The notes under the pieces were generated by a model that saw nothing but the letters and a program-made list of their open reading frames with translations, was not told where the DNA came from and did no database searches. DNA of 64,000 nucleotides from an uncultured Actinomycetes bacterium. GTDB taxonomy: Bacteria > Actinomycetota > Acidimicrobiia > Acidimicrobiales > RAAP-2. The stretch spans positions 62,001 through 126,000 of the forward strand of contig CAIYAP010000004.1 of assembly GCA_903924205.1 (NCBI GenBank), written 5' to 3'. A program made the translations under genes and the position numbers. This document shows positions 8,301 to 17,145 of this stretch, piece after piece (the stretch's first letter is position 1; each line of letters opens with the position of its first letter).

Positions 8301-8909
8301 TTAGCCTTCCCAATCCTCTCGGTACGAACCGTCGGGGTTCTTCCGAAAAACGGGGAGTTCTCCGAGCGCGTGCACCAAAGCGGCGTCGTCACCTAGTGCC
8401 GACTTCCAGATAGCCGCTTCGGTCACGAGTGCGCCAATGGCCACCACCTCCGCACCGAGGCGACGTAGCAGGCGAAGTGACGCGCCGGTGGAGGCGCCAG
8501 TGGAGACCACGTCATCAACCAACGCGACTCGCTTGCCGCGAATGGTGTCAATACGCGCCGAGTCAAACATCAACACCTGCTCCTTCGCCGTGGTAATGGA
8601 GCGCACCGGTTCACTTTCGGCATCGGCGAGGTGGATTTTCGGCGTCTTGTGAAGGACCCCGTATTGACCAATACCGAGATGGCGGCTGACTTCGTGGACG
8701 ACGGGTATTCCCATGGCCGCGATCGTGACCACCACGTCGGGGCGAAAGGGCCGCAATATGTCGGCCAGTTCTCTCCCCGCGATGTCCAAGAACGACACCC
8801 CCATGTCCACGGTGATGAGGAGGGCAAGGGCCAAATCTTCCGTCAGGTCGGCGATAGGCAGCGAGACGTTTTGGGATCCAACAGTCGTGTGGTACCGAGT
8901 TTTAGTCAC
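8301..8909 (-). CDS. Purine-type phosphoribosyltransferase
   Basis: Type I phosphoribosyltransferase of about 202 residues. The PRPP-binding loop is VALVDDVVSTGAST, preceded by DVVVTIAAMGIPVVHEVSRHLG and the KTPKIHL segment seen in adenine/xanthine phosphoribosyltransferase-like proteins. It probably joins a purine base to PRPP in the cytoplasm. The GTG at 8909 is preferred because TATGCT lies exactly 7 nt upstream and the N-terminus then begins just before the conserved beta strand. ATG at 8921 or 8933 would put the start inside the shared promoter. Divergent from the cytosine deaminase and near upp. Base specificity (adenine, xanthine, guanine) unknown. Confidence 0.8.
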   Translation of the reverse strand: MTKTRYHTTVGSQNVSLPIADLTEDLALALLITVDMGVSFLDIAGRELADILRPFRPDVVVTIAAMGIPVVHEVSRHLGIGQYGVLHKTPKIHLADAESEPVRSITTAKEQVLMFDSARIDTIRGKRVALVDDVVSTGASTGASLRLLRRLGAEVVAIGALVTEAAIWKSALGDDAALVHALGELPVFRKNPDGSYREDWEG

Positions 8910-8916
8910 GGCGCGG

Positions 8917-8924
8917 AGCATACT
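8917..8924. promoter_or_regulatory. Symmetric bidirectional -10 region
   Basis: AGCATACT contains TATGCT on the minus strand (8922-8917) and CATACT on the plus strand (8919-8924). Each hexamer is followed by 7 nt and then a start codon: GTG at 8909 on minus, ATG at 8932 on plus. Two leaderless divergent genes therefore appear to share overlapping -10 elements. Confidence 0.55.
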
Positions 8925-8931
8925 GAAAGGC

Positions 8932-9405
8932 ATGAACAGCACGTCTCGTCCTCCTCTCTCGCGCGAACTTGCCGAACGTATGTTGGCCACCGCCATCGAC
9001 GAGGCTCGCCTCGGCCTCGCCGAAGGCGGCATCCCCATTGGCGCGGCCCTGTTCACTCGTGACGGCGAGTTACTCGGCTCCGGCCACAACCGTCGCGTGC
9101 AAGAAGACGATGCCTCTATTCACGCTGAGACGGACGCCTTTCGTCGTGCGGGACGTCGGCGCGATTACGCCTCCACAGTCATGGTGACGACGTTGTCTCC
9201 CTGCTGGTATTGCTCGGGCCTCGTGCGCCAGTTCAACATCGGAGCAGTGGTTATTGGCGAAGCCGCCACATTTCATGGCGGGCACGACTGGCTCGCCGAT
9301 CTCGGTGTCGAGATCATCGTTCTCGATAACGACGAGTGCACCACCCTGCTCGGCGAGTTCATTCACGAACATCCCGAGCTATGGCACGAGGACATCGGTC
9401 TCTAG
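8932..9405 (+). CDS. Cytosine deaminase, yeast FCY1-like
   Basis: Zinc-dependent deaminase of 157 residues converting cytosine to uracil. It has HAE in IHAETD and the zinc cysteines in LSPCWYC. Length and whole-protein pattern follow the small fungal cytosine deaminase (158 residues): GGIPIGA near the N-terminus, VVIGEA, and a C-terminus with FI, two acidic residues and EDIG close to the end. The E. coli CodA enzyme is unrelated. Start ATG 8932 has CATACT 7 nt upstream. The stop overlaps the stop of upp. With the NCS1 permease and Upp it completes a cytosine-to-UMP route. Guanine or other nucleobase activity cannot be excluded. Confidence 0.85.
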   Translation: MNSTSRPPLSRELAERMLATAIDEARLGLAEGGIPIGAALFTRDGELLGSGHNRRVQEDDASIHAETDAFRRAGRRRDYASTVMVTTLSPCWYCSGLVRQFNIGAVVIGEAATFHGGHDWLADLGVEIIVLDNDECTTLLGEFIHEHPELWHEDIGL

Positions 9406-10037
9406 CGAACGGGGAGGCCGAAAAGTCGGTCACCGGCATCGCCGAGACCCGGCACGATGTAGCCGACCTCATTGAGCCGAGCGTCCAACGCTGCCGCGAC
9501 GATGTAGGCATCCGGGTGACGCTCGTGGACAAAATCCACTCCCGGCTGAGCGGCGATCAAGCAGAGCACAGTGACATCGCGAGCACCGCGATCGCGCAGC
9601 ATGTCGAGCACGCACACCAATGATCCGCCCGTGGCGAGCATCGGGTCCACTAACACCACTGATTGCCCCGTGAGGTCGGTAGGGAGACCGTCGAGGTACA
9701 CGTCGGGCTGCAAAGTTTCTTCATTGCGGCGCAGCCCCACGAGGCACACTCGATGGCGTGGCAGGACTGCCTGGACGGCAGGGCTCATACCGAGGCCGGC
9801 ACGCAAAATCGGCACAATGACGTATTCGCGTTCCATGGCGAGCGCAGGAGCGCCATCGATGACGGGGGTATCGACCGTCGTGGCCACCGTGGGAGCATCC
9901 CGAAAAGCCTCGTATGCCAAGAAACGAGAGATCTCTCCCGCGAGACGCAGGAAGTCGGCATTCGAGGTCTTCTTGTCACGCAGCGACCGCACGTGCTCCG
10001 AGACGAGGGGGTGGTTAATTACGTTTAGTCGAGCCAT
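9402..10037 (-). CDS. upp: Uracil phosphoribosyltransferase
   Basis: Makes UMP from uracil and PRPP in pyrimidine salvage. The protein has 211 residues, the usual Upp length. Visible family features are LNVINHPLVSEHVRSLRDK at the N-terminus, PILRAGLGM, the PRPP loop VVLVDPMLATGGS, and the uracil-binding C-terminal GYIVPGLGDAGDRLFG. ATG at 10037 is chosen over a longer frame because the family starts close to LNVINHP and TAACCT lies 7 nt upstream. Its stop overlaps the deaminase stop tail to tail, and it diverges from the ABC exporter pair. Confidence 0.96.
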   Translation of the reverse strand: MARLNVINHPLVSEHVRSLRDKKTSNADFLRLAGEISRFLAYEAFRDAPTVATTVDTPVIDGAPALAMEREYVIVPILRAGLGMSPAVQAVLPRHRVCLVGLRRNEETLQPDVYLDGLPTDLTGQSVVLVDPMLATGGSLVCVLDMLRDRGARDVTVLCLIAAQPGVDFVHERHPDAYIVAAALDARLNEVGYIVPGLGDAGDRLFGLPVR

Positions 10038-10044
10038 GCCTGCG

Positions 10045-10050
10045 AGGTTA
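10045..10050 (-). promoter_or_regulatory. Predicted leaderless -10 element of upp
   Basis: TAACCT on the minus strand, 7 nt before the ATG at 10037. No Shine-Dalgarno sequence is present. Confidence 0.5.
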
Positions 10051-10080
10051 GGACTCGGGCGACTCATAATCGCGCACCAC

Positions 10081-10086
10081 TAGGGT
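10081..10086 (+). promoter_or_regulatory. Predicted leaderless -10 element of the ABC exporter pair
   Basis: TAGGGT followed by 7 nt and the GTG at 10094. It is separated from the divergent upp hexamer by 30 bp. Confidence 0.5.
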
Positions 10087-10093
10087 TGACCCA

Positions 10094-11959
10094 GTGGATG
10101 CGGCCTCGACATACGACATGGAAAATCGAGCCAACCAGCGTTTCGAGACCGTCGGTGTGCAGTCTCGTTTTCGTACCCCGCGGGCACGCATTGCCGCGGA
10201 CACATCGCTGACGTGGTGGCGTCGCATTTTGCCGGTGGTCATCAGCCACCGTGCCACTTTCGCGGGGGCCATCAGCCTGTCTTTTCTTTCCCTCATCGTC
10301 CAAACCGTCGTCCCCAACGTATTACGCGGCGCACTTGACAATCTCTCCCTCGCGACTCGATCGTCGGCCGCCGTGGCGGCGGCCCACCATTCGGTACTTC
10401 GTCACGATGTCATCACCATCATCGTGCTGGGACTGATTGCCGGTGCCACGGGCTACGTCGGTCGGCGCTTCATGTTCGCGACGGCGTACAACTTGGAATC
10501 CGACCTTCGCAACCTCATTTACGAACACATGACGTGGCTGAGCTTCTCCTTCTACGACCGCGTTCAGTCCGGCCAACTCATCAGTCGTGCCAACAGCGAC
10601 ATCCGTTCGGTGCAGATGTACGCCACTTTCGCACCTCAGATCATCGTGCAGTCGTTCATCGGCGTGGTGGCGTTCGGTTTCATGATGTCGATCAATGCCG
10701 TGCTCGCCGTGGTCGCCATGTTGGTCATGCCCCTTCTCTACCTGGTGGGCATCAAGATGCGCCGAATGATGTTCCCGATTTCGTGGATGATCCAGTCACG
10801 TTTGGCCGATGTGGCCACCATCGTTGACGAAAACATCAACGGTGTTCGCGTCGTCAAGTCATTTGCCCAAGAAGAGTCCGAGGTGAATCGCTTGGCGGAC
10901 GCCGCCGAACGCGTCGCGTGGGGCTACATCAAAGATGCGCAGTTCCGCGGTCAATACGCTCCGTGGGTTCAAAACCTGCCACAGCTGGGCCTCTCGCTGG
11001 TCTTGGGTGTCGGTGGCTGGTTAGTCATTGGCGGACATGCGTCGACCGGCACCATCTTGGCGTTCAACGCCTACCTCTTGATGCTGCAGGCGCCTTTCAT
11101 GATGTTGGGCCAACTCGTCATGATGGGCCAACGGGCGAAAGCCAGTGCGGAGCGCATCTTTGAAATCCTTGACGAGCGCCCCACCATCACGGAACGAAAT
11201 GGCGCCTTCGACCTCGTCGACGTTCGCGGCACCGTCGAGTTCGATCATGTCCGATTCGGATACGGAGATAATCCCGACATCTTGGTGGACTTTTCTGCCA
11301 CGCTGAATGCGGGTGAGACAGTCGCGCTGGTGGGACGCACCGGTTGCGGGAAGTCCACCGTGGCACGATTGTTACCGCGCTTTTACGACGTGCGCGAGGG
11401 TGACATCCGTATTGACGGGCACGCCATCACCGACTTAACCCTCACCAGTCTTCGCCACCAGGTCGGTGTCGTCCTTGACGAACCTTTCTTGTTCTCCGTC
11501 TCCATTCGCGACAACATCGCCTACGGGAAGATGGACGCCACCGACGCCGAGGTCGAAGCAGCCGCCATCGCCGCCAACGCTCACGAGTTCATCGTGAAGC
11601 TCCCCGATGGCTACAACACCGTGGTCGGCGAACGCGGCTACACCTTGTCGGGTGGGCAACGTCAACGCATCGCCATTGCCCGGACCTTGCTGGTCAATCC
11701 CCCCATCTTGATTTTGGATGACGCCACGAGTGCAATAGACGTGCACGTCGAGTCGGAGATTTACGCCGCACTACGCACCTTGCTGGCACATCGCACCACC
11801 TTGGTCATTGCCCACCGCGTCTCGACCATTGCCCTTGCTAGCCGCGTGATCTTGCTGGATGAGGGCCGAGTCATCGCCACGGGTACCCACGAAGAACTTC
11901 TGGCCACGACGCCGCTCTACGCGGAAGTCTTGGCGCAAACGACAGTGGAGGCCCAGTAA
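10094..11959 (+). CDS. Heterodimeric ABC exporter half-transporter, degenerate Walker B subunit
   Basis: Type IV ABC half-transporter of 621 residues: a six-helix membrane domain (about 50-340) and an ATPase domain (about 370-610). Walker A is GRTGCGKST, the signature LSGGQRQRIAIA is normal, but Walker B reads LILDDATS, with Asp at residue 543 where catalytic Glu is expected. The H-loop IAHR is present. This is the pattern of the non-catalytic partner in BmrC/BmrD- or TM287/288-like heterodimers. GTG 10094 has TAGGGT 7 nt upstream; ATG 10118 is an alternative. Its TAA overlaps the next ATG. Substrate unknown; lipids or drugs are usual. Confidence 0.92.
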   Translation: MDAASTYDMENRANQRFETVGVQSRFRTPRARIAADTSLTWWRRILPVVISHRATFAGAISLSFLSLIVQTVVPNVLRGALDNLSLATRSSAAVAAAHHSVLRHDVITIIVLGLIAGATGYVGRRFMFATAYNLESDLRNLIYEHMTWLSFSFYDRVQSGQLISRANSDIRSVQMYATFAPQIIVQSFIGVVAFGFMMSINAVLAVVAMLVMPLLYLVGIKMRRMMFPISWMIQSRLADVATIVDENINGVRVVKSFAQEESEVNRLADAAERVAWGYIKDAQFRGQYAPWVQNLPQLGLSLVLGVGGWLVIGGHASTGTILAFNAYLLMLQAPFMMLGQLVMMGQRAKASAERIFEILDERPTITERNGAFDLVDVRGTVEFDHVRFGYGDNPDILVDFSATLNAGETVALVGRTGCGKSTVARLLPRFYDVREGDIRIDGHAITDLTLTSLRHQVGVVLDEPFLFSVSIRDNIAYGKMDATDAEVEAAAIAANAHEFIVKLPDGYNTVVGERGYTLSGGQRQRIAIARTLLVNPPILILDDATSAIDVHVESEIYAALRTLLAHRTTLVIAHRVSTIALASRVILLDEGRVIATGTHEELLATTPLYAEVLAQTTVEAQ

Positions 11960-13902
11960 TGGCGTGGGGAGGCGGCTGGGGAGGCGGTGGCGGTGGCGGC
12001 ATGTTTGGCGGCCCCCACACGGGATCGAGTAACGGATTGCCCTTTGGTGGCATTCCCACCGAATTGATGAATGGTGTGAACAAGATTCTGGCAACCGAGC
12101 CAGAGCATCCCGCGAGCGACCTTGCCTTCACTCAATTGCCGACACCTGATGAGGCTCGTCGCCTCACCCTGCCGCTCTTATTGTCTCGCCACCAGGGACT
12201 CTTTGTCTGGGGTTCACTGCTGACCATCCTGATTGCCCTCTTCGGGCAAGTGGGACCCGCACTGGTCTCCATTGCCATTGACCACGGCATGTTGGCCGGT
12301 CACTATCACCTCGACATCGTGCTGTGGTGTGCCGCGGCGTATCTCGGATCGGCCGTCTCTACGGTGGTTGCCCAGCGAATTTCTGCCGTCGTGCAGGGCA
12401 AGCTCGCCAGCTACATCATGCGCGACCTGCGCATCCTGGTCTTCACCCACTTACAGCGACTCAGTCTCGACTTTTTCACCGAGGAAAAGGTCGGCGTCTT
12501 GATGAGCCGTATGACGAGTGACATCGAGAACCTTCAGCAGCTGCTGCAAGACGGCATCACGACCTTTGCTCAACAGGGCTTGACCATGATCATCATTGTG
12601 GCGGTGATGTTCTCCATGAACGTGACCTTGGCGCTTTGGACCTTGGTCCTCGTAGTGCCGATTCTGACCCTGCTCACCATCTGGTTTCACCGTCGAAGTG
12701 AGGCGGGATACGTCCGCAGCCGAGACGCCATTGCCGGCGTTCTCTCCGATCTCTCCGAGTCCCTCTATGGGATTCGAGTGGTGACGGCCAATAACCGCCA
12801 ACGTTTCAACATCAACAACCACCGAAATGTGGTGGGCAACTATCGCGACACGAACATGTACACCGGCCGCATCAACGCCACCTACGGTCCGGCGACCATT
12901 GCTATTGGAATCTTGGGCCAGGGACTGCTCCTCGGCATCGGCGGCTCCATGGTGATTTCGCACCACATGAGCGTCGGTGTTTTGATCGCGTTCTTCCTCT
13001 ACCTCAACCGATTCTTTGGACCCATCCAACTCCTGGTGCAGCAATACAACTTGCTCCAGCAGGGCCGCTCGTCCATCATCAAACTTCGCGAGCTCTTGGC
13101 TATGCACCCGTCGGTCAACGAAAAACCTCAGGCCGAAACTTTGCCGCGCCTCGACGGTCGTTTCGAATTTCGTAACGTCACTTTCGGCTACGACCCGGCG
13201 CGGCCGGTGCTCACTGATGTCAACTTGACCATCGAACCGGGTCAATCAATCGCCTTCGTCGGACCGACCGGTGCGGGTAAGTCGACCTTGGCGAAGTTGG
13301 CGACGCGTTTTTACGATCCCACCGACGGCGCCATTTTCCTCGATGGCCATGACTTGCGCGATGTCACACTGCATTCGCTTCGTTCACAACTAGGAGTGGT
13401 GCCCCAAGAACCCTTCCTCTTCGCGGGGACGCTGCGCAGCAACCTTCGTTTTGGCCGCCCGGAAGCCACCGACGAGGAGATCGACGAGGCGGTGGACCTC
13501 GTGGGCCTTCGCGACCTCGTGACGAGATTGCCGCGCGGACTTGACACCGTCGTGCACGAACGCGGTCAGACCTTGTCGGCGGGTGAACGTCAGCTGCTCG
13601 CTTTGGGTCGCGCATTTTTGGCACGCCCTCGAGTACTCGTGCTCGATGAAGCGACCAGTTCGCTGGACTTACAAAGTGAAACCGTTATCGAGCGCGCACT
13701 CGACCGCATTTTGGAAGGGCGCACCGCCATTTTGATTGCCCACCGTCTGACCACCGCTCAGCGTGCCGACCGCATCGTGGTGGTCGACCACGGCGGCATC
13801 GTGGAAGCGGGTTCACACCGCGAACTTGTTGCCCTCGGTGGCAAGTATGCCGGGATGTACCAGTCGTGGATTGATGCCGGCGGACGAGACTCGGCGATCT
13901 AA
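11959..13902 (+). CDS. Heterodimeric ABC exporter half-transporter, degenerate signature subunit
   Basis: Partner half-transporter of 647 residues. Residues 1-18 are almost all Gly with Trp (MAWGGGWGGGG), an unusual flexible N-terminal tail seen in some actinobacterial exporters. A membrane domain follows, then an ATPase domain with Walker A GPTGAGKST and an intact Walker B LVLDEATSSLD (Glu at 564). The signature is altered to LSAGERQLLALG. Combined with the upstream subunit, one composite ATP site keeps a normal signature plus catalytic Glu, and the other is degenerate in both. Start and upstream stop overlap as TAATG. Its stop overlaps that of the next, convergent gene. Confidence 0.93.
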   Translation: MAWGGGWGGGGGGGMFGGPHTGSSNGLPFGGIPTELMNGVNKILATEPEHPASDLAFTQLPTPDEARRLTLPLLLSRHQGLFVWGSLLTILIALFGQVGPALVSIAIDHGMLAGHYHLDIVLWCAAAYLGSAVSTVVAQRISAVVQGKLASYIMRDLRILVFTHLQRLSLDFFTEEKVGVLMSRMTSDIENLQQLLQDGITTFAQQGLTMIIIVAVMFSMNVTLALWTLVLVVPILTLLTIWFHRRSEAGYVRSRDAIAGVLSDLSESLYGIRVVTANNRQRFNINNHRNVVGNYRDTNMYTGRINATYGPATIAIGILGQGLLLGIGGSMVISHHMSVGVLIAFFLYLNRFFGPIQLLVQQYNLLQQGRSSIIKLRELLAMHPSVNEKPQAETLPRLDGRFEFRNVTFGYDPARPVLTDVNLTIEPGQSIAFVGPTGAGKSTLAKLATRFYDPTDGAIFLDGHDLRDVTLHSLRSQLGVVPQEPFLFAGTLRSNLRFGRPEATDEEIDEAVDLVGLRDLVTRLPRGLDTVVHERGQTLSAGERQLLALGRAFLARPRVLVLDEATSSLDLQSETVIERALDRILEGRTAILIAHRLTTAQRADRIVVVDHGGIVEAGSHRELVALGGKYAGMYQSWIDAGGRDSAI

Positions 13903-14816
13903 ACGGCGGACTCGGCCACGGCGCTGATTCGTGCGGCCATGTCGTCCCACAGGGGTTCGGGTATCTGGTGGCCCAAGCCGGGATAGCGGTGAAAGAGACT
14001 GTGTGCAATGGCAGCGTGCGTTGCCTCCCCCCCGTCAATCTGCACCAGCGGGTCATCCTCACCGTGAAGGACAAGGGTGGGTACCGTGACGTTCTTCAGT
14101 CCGTCGCGGCGATCTGGCGATGCGATGATCGCCGCGAGATGCCGCTGCACCCCGGCGGGGTGGTGAGCCCGATGAAGAGCGCTGACGGCTTGTTCGCGAA
14201 CCCACGTGGCGTCCGGCGAATAACTGGATCCCGCCGTCAATTGCCACGCCGCGAGTTCTTCGTCGAGGAAGGTTTCCAACGCGACACTGCGCTGCGACGC
14301 GTTGAGGTCCTCATCGAAGAAGGCGGCGAGGCTCTCACCGCGAGGGCGCAACATTCCTTCCACCACCTCGGGTGTCGACATGCCGGCACTCAAGAGATGC
14401 GGCGTGGACATGATGCTGGTCAGAGAGCGGACGAGCTGCGGGTAGCGAATGGCGAATTCCTGGGCAATCATGCCCCCCATGGACACACCCACCACGTGAG
14501 CACTGTCCCAGCCCACGTGTTCCATTAATCGCGCCGCGTCATCGGCCATATCGGCGATGAGGTAGGGCGCTGGCGCAGTGCCAAACAGCACCCCCGCCAT
14601 GTCGGGCACGCCCTCGTGATCACACCACTCGCTGAGTCCCACGTCGCGGTTGTCAAAGCCCAGCACGTGAAACTTGGCCCGTATCAAGGCGTCAATAAAT
14701 CCTTGCGGCCATCCGGTGATTTGCATGCCCAAGCCGCTGATGAGTAGTAACGGCTGATCGGTCGGGTCACCCCAGGTTTCGAACCACATAGCTGGGTGGA
14801 TATCCGCTCGAGGCAT
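13899..14816 (-). CDS. Alpha/beta hydrolase
   Basis: Hydrolase of 305 residues with the nucleophile elbow GVSMGG (Ser112), a downstream acid in HGEDDPL and the histidine in GLGHQIP. The N-terminus has the oxyanion region LLLISGLGMQITGWP, and FDNRDVGLS is characteristic of esterases similar to the RdmC/aclacinomycin methylesterase group. Its start lies only 6 bp after the stop of the acyltransferase gene, so the two are probably co-transcribed. Substrate unknown. Confidence 0.82.
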   Translation of the reverse strand: MPRADIHPAMWFETWGDPTDQPLLLISGLGMQITGWPQGFIDALIRAKFHVLGFDNRDVGLSEWCDHEGVPDMAGVLFGTAPAPYLIADMADDAARLMEHVGWDSAHVVGVSMGGMIAQEFAIRYPQLVRSLTSIMSTPHLLSAGMSTPEVVEGMLRPRGESLAAFFDEDLNASQRSVALETFLDEELAAWQLTAGSSYSPDATWVREQAVSALHRAHHPAGVQRHLAAIIASPDRRDGLKNVTVPTLVLHGEDDPLVQIDGGEATHAAIAHSLFHRYPGLGHQIPEPLWDDMAARISAVAESAV

Positions 14817-14822
14817 CGCTTG

Positions 14823-16016
14823 CTACATCCAGTAGGTCTGGCACAGCCATGCGGTGAGCCAGACGCCACCGATGCACACCAAGGCGATGGGGAGACTGAG
14901 CCACGGGTGGCGATTGAGGAAGGTCGAACGGCGCAACGGATTCTCAATCAAGTCATACGACAGCATGGAACACACCAGAGCGCCGAGAACTTGTTCGGCC
15001 CGCGAACTCGCGCTCATGGGTGTCGTGGCGTACGCCGCGGGAATCATTAACCAGCCGTAGTGCCACAGGTAGAGGGAGTACGAACGGTCGCCCACCCAGG
15101 TGAAGGGCTTGGTGGCGAGGTGCAGCGACGGCGAGTAGGCCACGTCGTTGCCACCGGTATAAATCAACAGGGCCGTAGCGCCCACCGGCCACCACATGAT
15201 GGTGCCAGGAACTCCGAGATCGGTCATCTTGACCGAGCACCAGCCGATGACCACGATGGCCGCCCACCCGATGAGAGCGCGGAACCATGCGGGGATAACC
15301 CGCGGGGCCAAGGGAATCGTGGCGACGAGTGCTCCGACGGCAAGCTCCCAGAATCGCGTGAACGGCGAATAATACGCGGTGACCGAGTTGAGCAGAGTCT
15401 CGTGGTAGCTCCACCACGCGGACGCGGCGATGATGATGACCAACGCCGCCGATACCGCCCAGCGGTGGTGACGGCCACGCACGATCAGGGCAATGGTAAA
15501 CACCACCAAGGGCCAGAAGAAGTAGAACTGCTCTTCCACCGCCAACGACCAGTAGTGCAAGATAAGAGACGGTGGCAGACCCGCGGTGAAGTAGTTAGTA
15601 CCGAGCGATATGAAGTGGAAGTTCGCGGAAAATAGCGACGCCCATCGCACGTCTGAATCCAGCTGAACGCCCGAGTAAGCACCGAGCCAGTAGTACGTGG
15701 CGATCACGGTCGCCATCAATACCACCGTGGCCGCCGGCATGATGCGACGAATACGACGGGCGTAAAAGATGCCGAGGTTGCGGGCGAACTCGTGTGACGG
15801 CTGGCGCAGTAACAGGCCCGTGATGACGAATCCACTGATGACGAAGAAAACATCGACACCGATGAAGCCGCCACCGAAGAATCCAACTTTGGCGTGCGCC
15901 AAGATCACCAGCGCGACCGCGATGGCGCGCAGACCTTGAACATCGCGACGGTATGCGCTCTCTCCCTGTTGCTCGGGCGTCAGGGTCTGCTCTGGGGACG
16001 TGGGGGGATTGTTCAC
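14823..16016 (-). CDS. Acyltransferase 3 family membrane protein (OafA-like, no SGNH domain)
   Basis: Membrane O-acyltransferase of 397 residues with about ten hydrophobic segments. The N-terminal YRRDVQGLRAIAVALVILAH and FFGGGFIGVDVFFVISGF are typical of acyltransferase 3 proteins that acetylate surface glycans. Many relatives have a C-terminal periplasmic SGNH domain; this one stops after the last helix. A stand-alone secreted SGNH protein is found at 41.7 kb. GTG at 16016 is preceded by AAGGAG. It lies between the LLM oxidoreductase and the hydrolase in one direction, probably one operon. Confidence 0.87.
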   Translation of the reverse strand: MNNPPTSPEQTLTPEQQGESAYRRDVQGLRAIAVALVILAHAKVGFFGGGFIGVDVFFVISGFVITGLLLRQPSHEFARNLGIFYARRIRRIMPAATVVLMATVIATYYWLGAYSGVQLDSDVRWASLFSANFHFISLGTNYFTAGLPPSLILHYWSLAVEEQFYFFWPLVVFTIALIVRGRHHRWAVSAALVIIIAASAWWSYHETLLNSVTAYYSPFTRFWELAVGALVATIPLAPRVIPAWFRALIGWAAIVVIGWCSVKMTDLGVPGTIMWWPVGATALLIYTGGNDVAYSPSLHLATKPFTWVGDRSYSLYLWHYGWLMIPAAYATTPMSASSRAEQVLGALVCSMLSYDLIENPLRRSTFLNRHPWLSLPIALVCIGGVWLTAWLCQTYWM

Positions 16017-16043
16017 CTTTTCTCCTTCGTAATGCGACGCGAC

Positions 16044-17096
16044 TTAATCGCCAACGATGTCTTTGACAGTTTCAATGAGGCTGGCATTGGTTTGACCCAA
16101 TTGCGGTAAGGGGTGAACGCCCAGGTGCGTCACGCCGGCTTCTTCAAAAGCCGCAATGCGTTCCGCCACGTAGCTCTTCGGGCCGATGAGAGTCGTGAGC
16201 TCACAGAACTCTGCCGGCACCGCTGCTTCAGCTTCACGCTTCTTGCCCGAAAGGTACAGGTCCTGGATTTCCTTGGCTTCCTTCTCGTAGCCGTACCTGC
16301 AGGCAAGTTCGTTATAGAAGTTCTTCTCCCGGGCGCCCATACCACCGACGTACAGCGCGATCATCGACCGCTGCAAATCGCGCAGCTTCAAGATGTCTTC
16401 ACCCTCGCCAATGGCCAAGAGGCCGCCCGCGACGGTCATGAGGTCGCCGAGAGCGCCATCACGCTTGGCGGCACCGGCCGCAAGGGGCGCACCCCAGACG
16501 TCGTAAGCCTTTTCCGGCACGTACAAAATGGGCATCCAGCCGTCAGCCACTTCCGCCGTTAGCTCCACGTTCTTTTCACCGAGCGCCGCAATCCAAATGG
16601 GAATTTCCGAGCGAACGGGGTGGGCGATGATTTTAAGGGCCTTACCGAGGCCCGTTCCCTTTTCTGGGGGCAGTGGCAAGGTGTAGTTCTTCCCCTCGTG
16701 AACCAGAGGGGCCTCGCGGCGCCACACGTCGCGACAAATCTCAATGATTTCGCGAGTACGTCCGAGGGGGTTCGTGTACGGAATGCCGTGGAAGCCTTCG
16801 ATGACCTGCGGGCCCGACGCGCCGAGACCCAAGTGAAAGCGCCCGTCGGACAATGCGTCAATACCCGCGGCGGTCATCGCAATCAGGGTCGGCGTGCGGG
16901 TGTAGATCGGCAAAATTCCCGCACCAATCTCCACCTTGTCCGTCAATGCTGCCAAGTAACCCATGAGAGAGGGTCCATCGAAGCCGTACGCCTCGGCTAC
17001 CCAGACCAAATCCAGTCCGGCCTTTTCCATGTCGGCGACGTCACGCGCGGCTTCCTTAAATCCACCGGCGTAACTGAGTTGTGTCGAAATCTTCAC
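16044..17096 (-). CDS. LLM class F420-dependent oxidoreductase
   Basis: Luciferase-like (beta/alpha)8 enzyme of 350 residues. Features include the N-terminal LDLVWVAEAYGFDGPS, the VEIGAGILPIYTRTP strand, ALSDGRFHLGLGASGPQVIEG and the C-terminal EEAGVTHLGVHPLPQ. The pattern matches the F420-dependent subgroup common in actinobacteria rather than FMN-dependent luciferases. Cofactor choice is inferred from family. GTG 17096 with an AAGGA Shine-Dalgarno sequence is the start. It diverges from the glutamate dehydrogenase gene and probably leads the operon with the acyltransferase and hydrolase. Substrate unknown. Confidence 0.86.
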   Translation of the reverse strand: MKISTQLSYAGGFKEAARDVADMEKAGLDLVWVAEAYGFDGPSLMGYLAALTDKVEIGAGILPIYTRTPTLIAMTAAGIDALSDGRFHLGLGASGPQVIEGFHGIPYTNPLGRTREIIEICRDVWRREAPLVHEGKNYTLPLPPEKGTGLGKALKIIAHPVRSEIPIWIAALGEKNVELTAEVADGWMPILYVPEKAYDVWGAPLAAGAAKRDGALGDLMTVAGGLLAIGEGEDILKLRDLQRSMIALYVGGMGAREKNFYNELACRYGYEKEAKEIQDLYLSGKKREAEAAVPAEFCELTTLIGPKSYVAERIAAFEEAGVTHLGVHPLPQLGQTNASLIETVKDIVGD

Positions 17097-17145
17097 GAAT
17101 AATTCCTTAACTTTCGCTCCGCCGTACCCTATCGCTCACCGCCAT

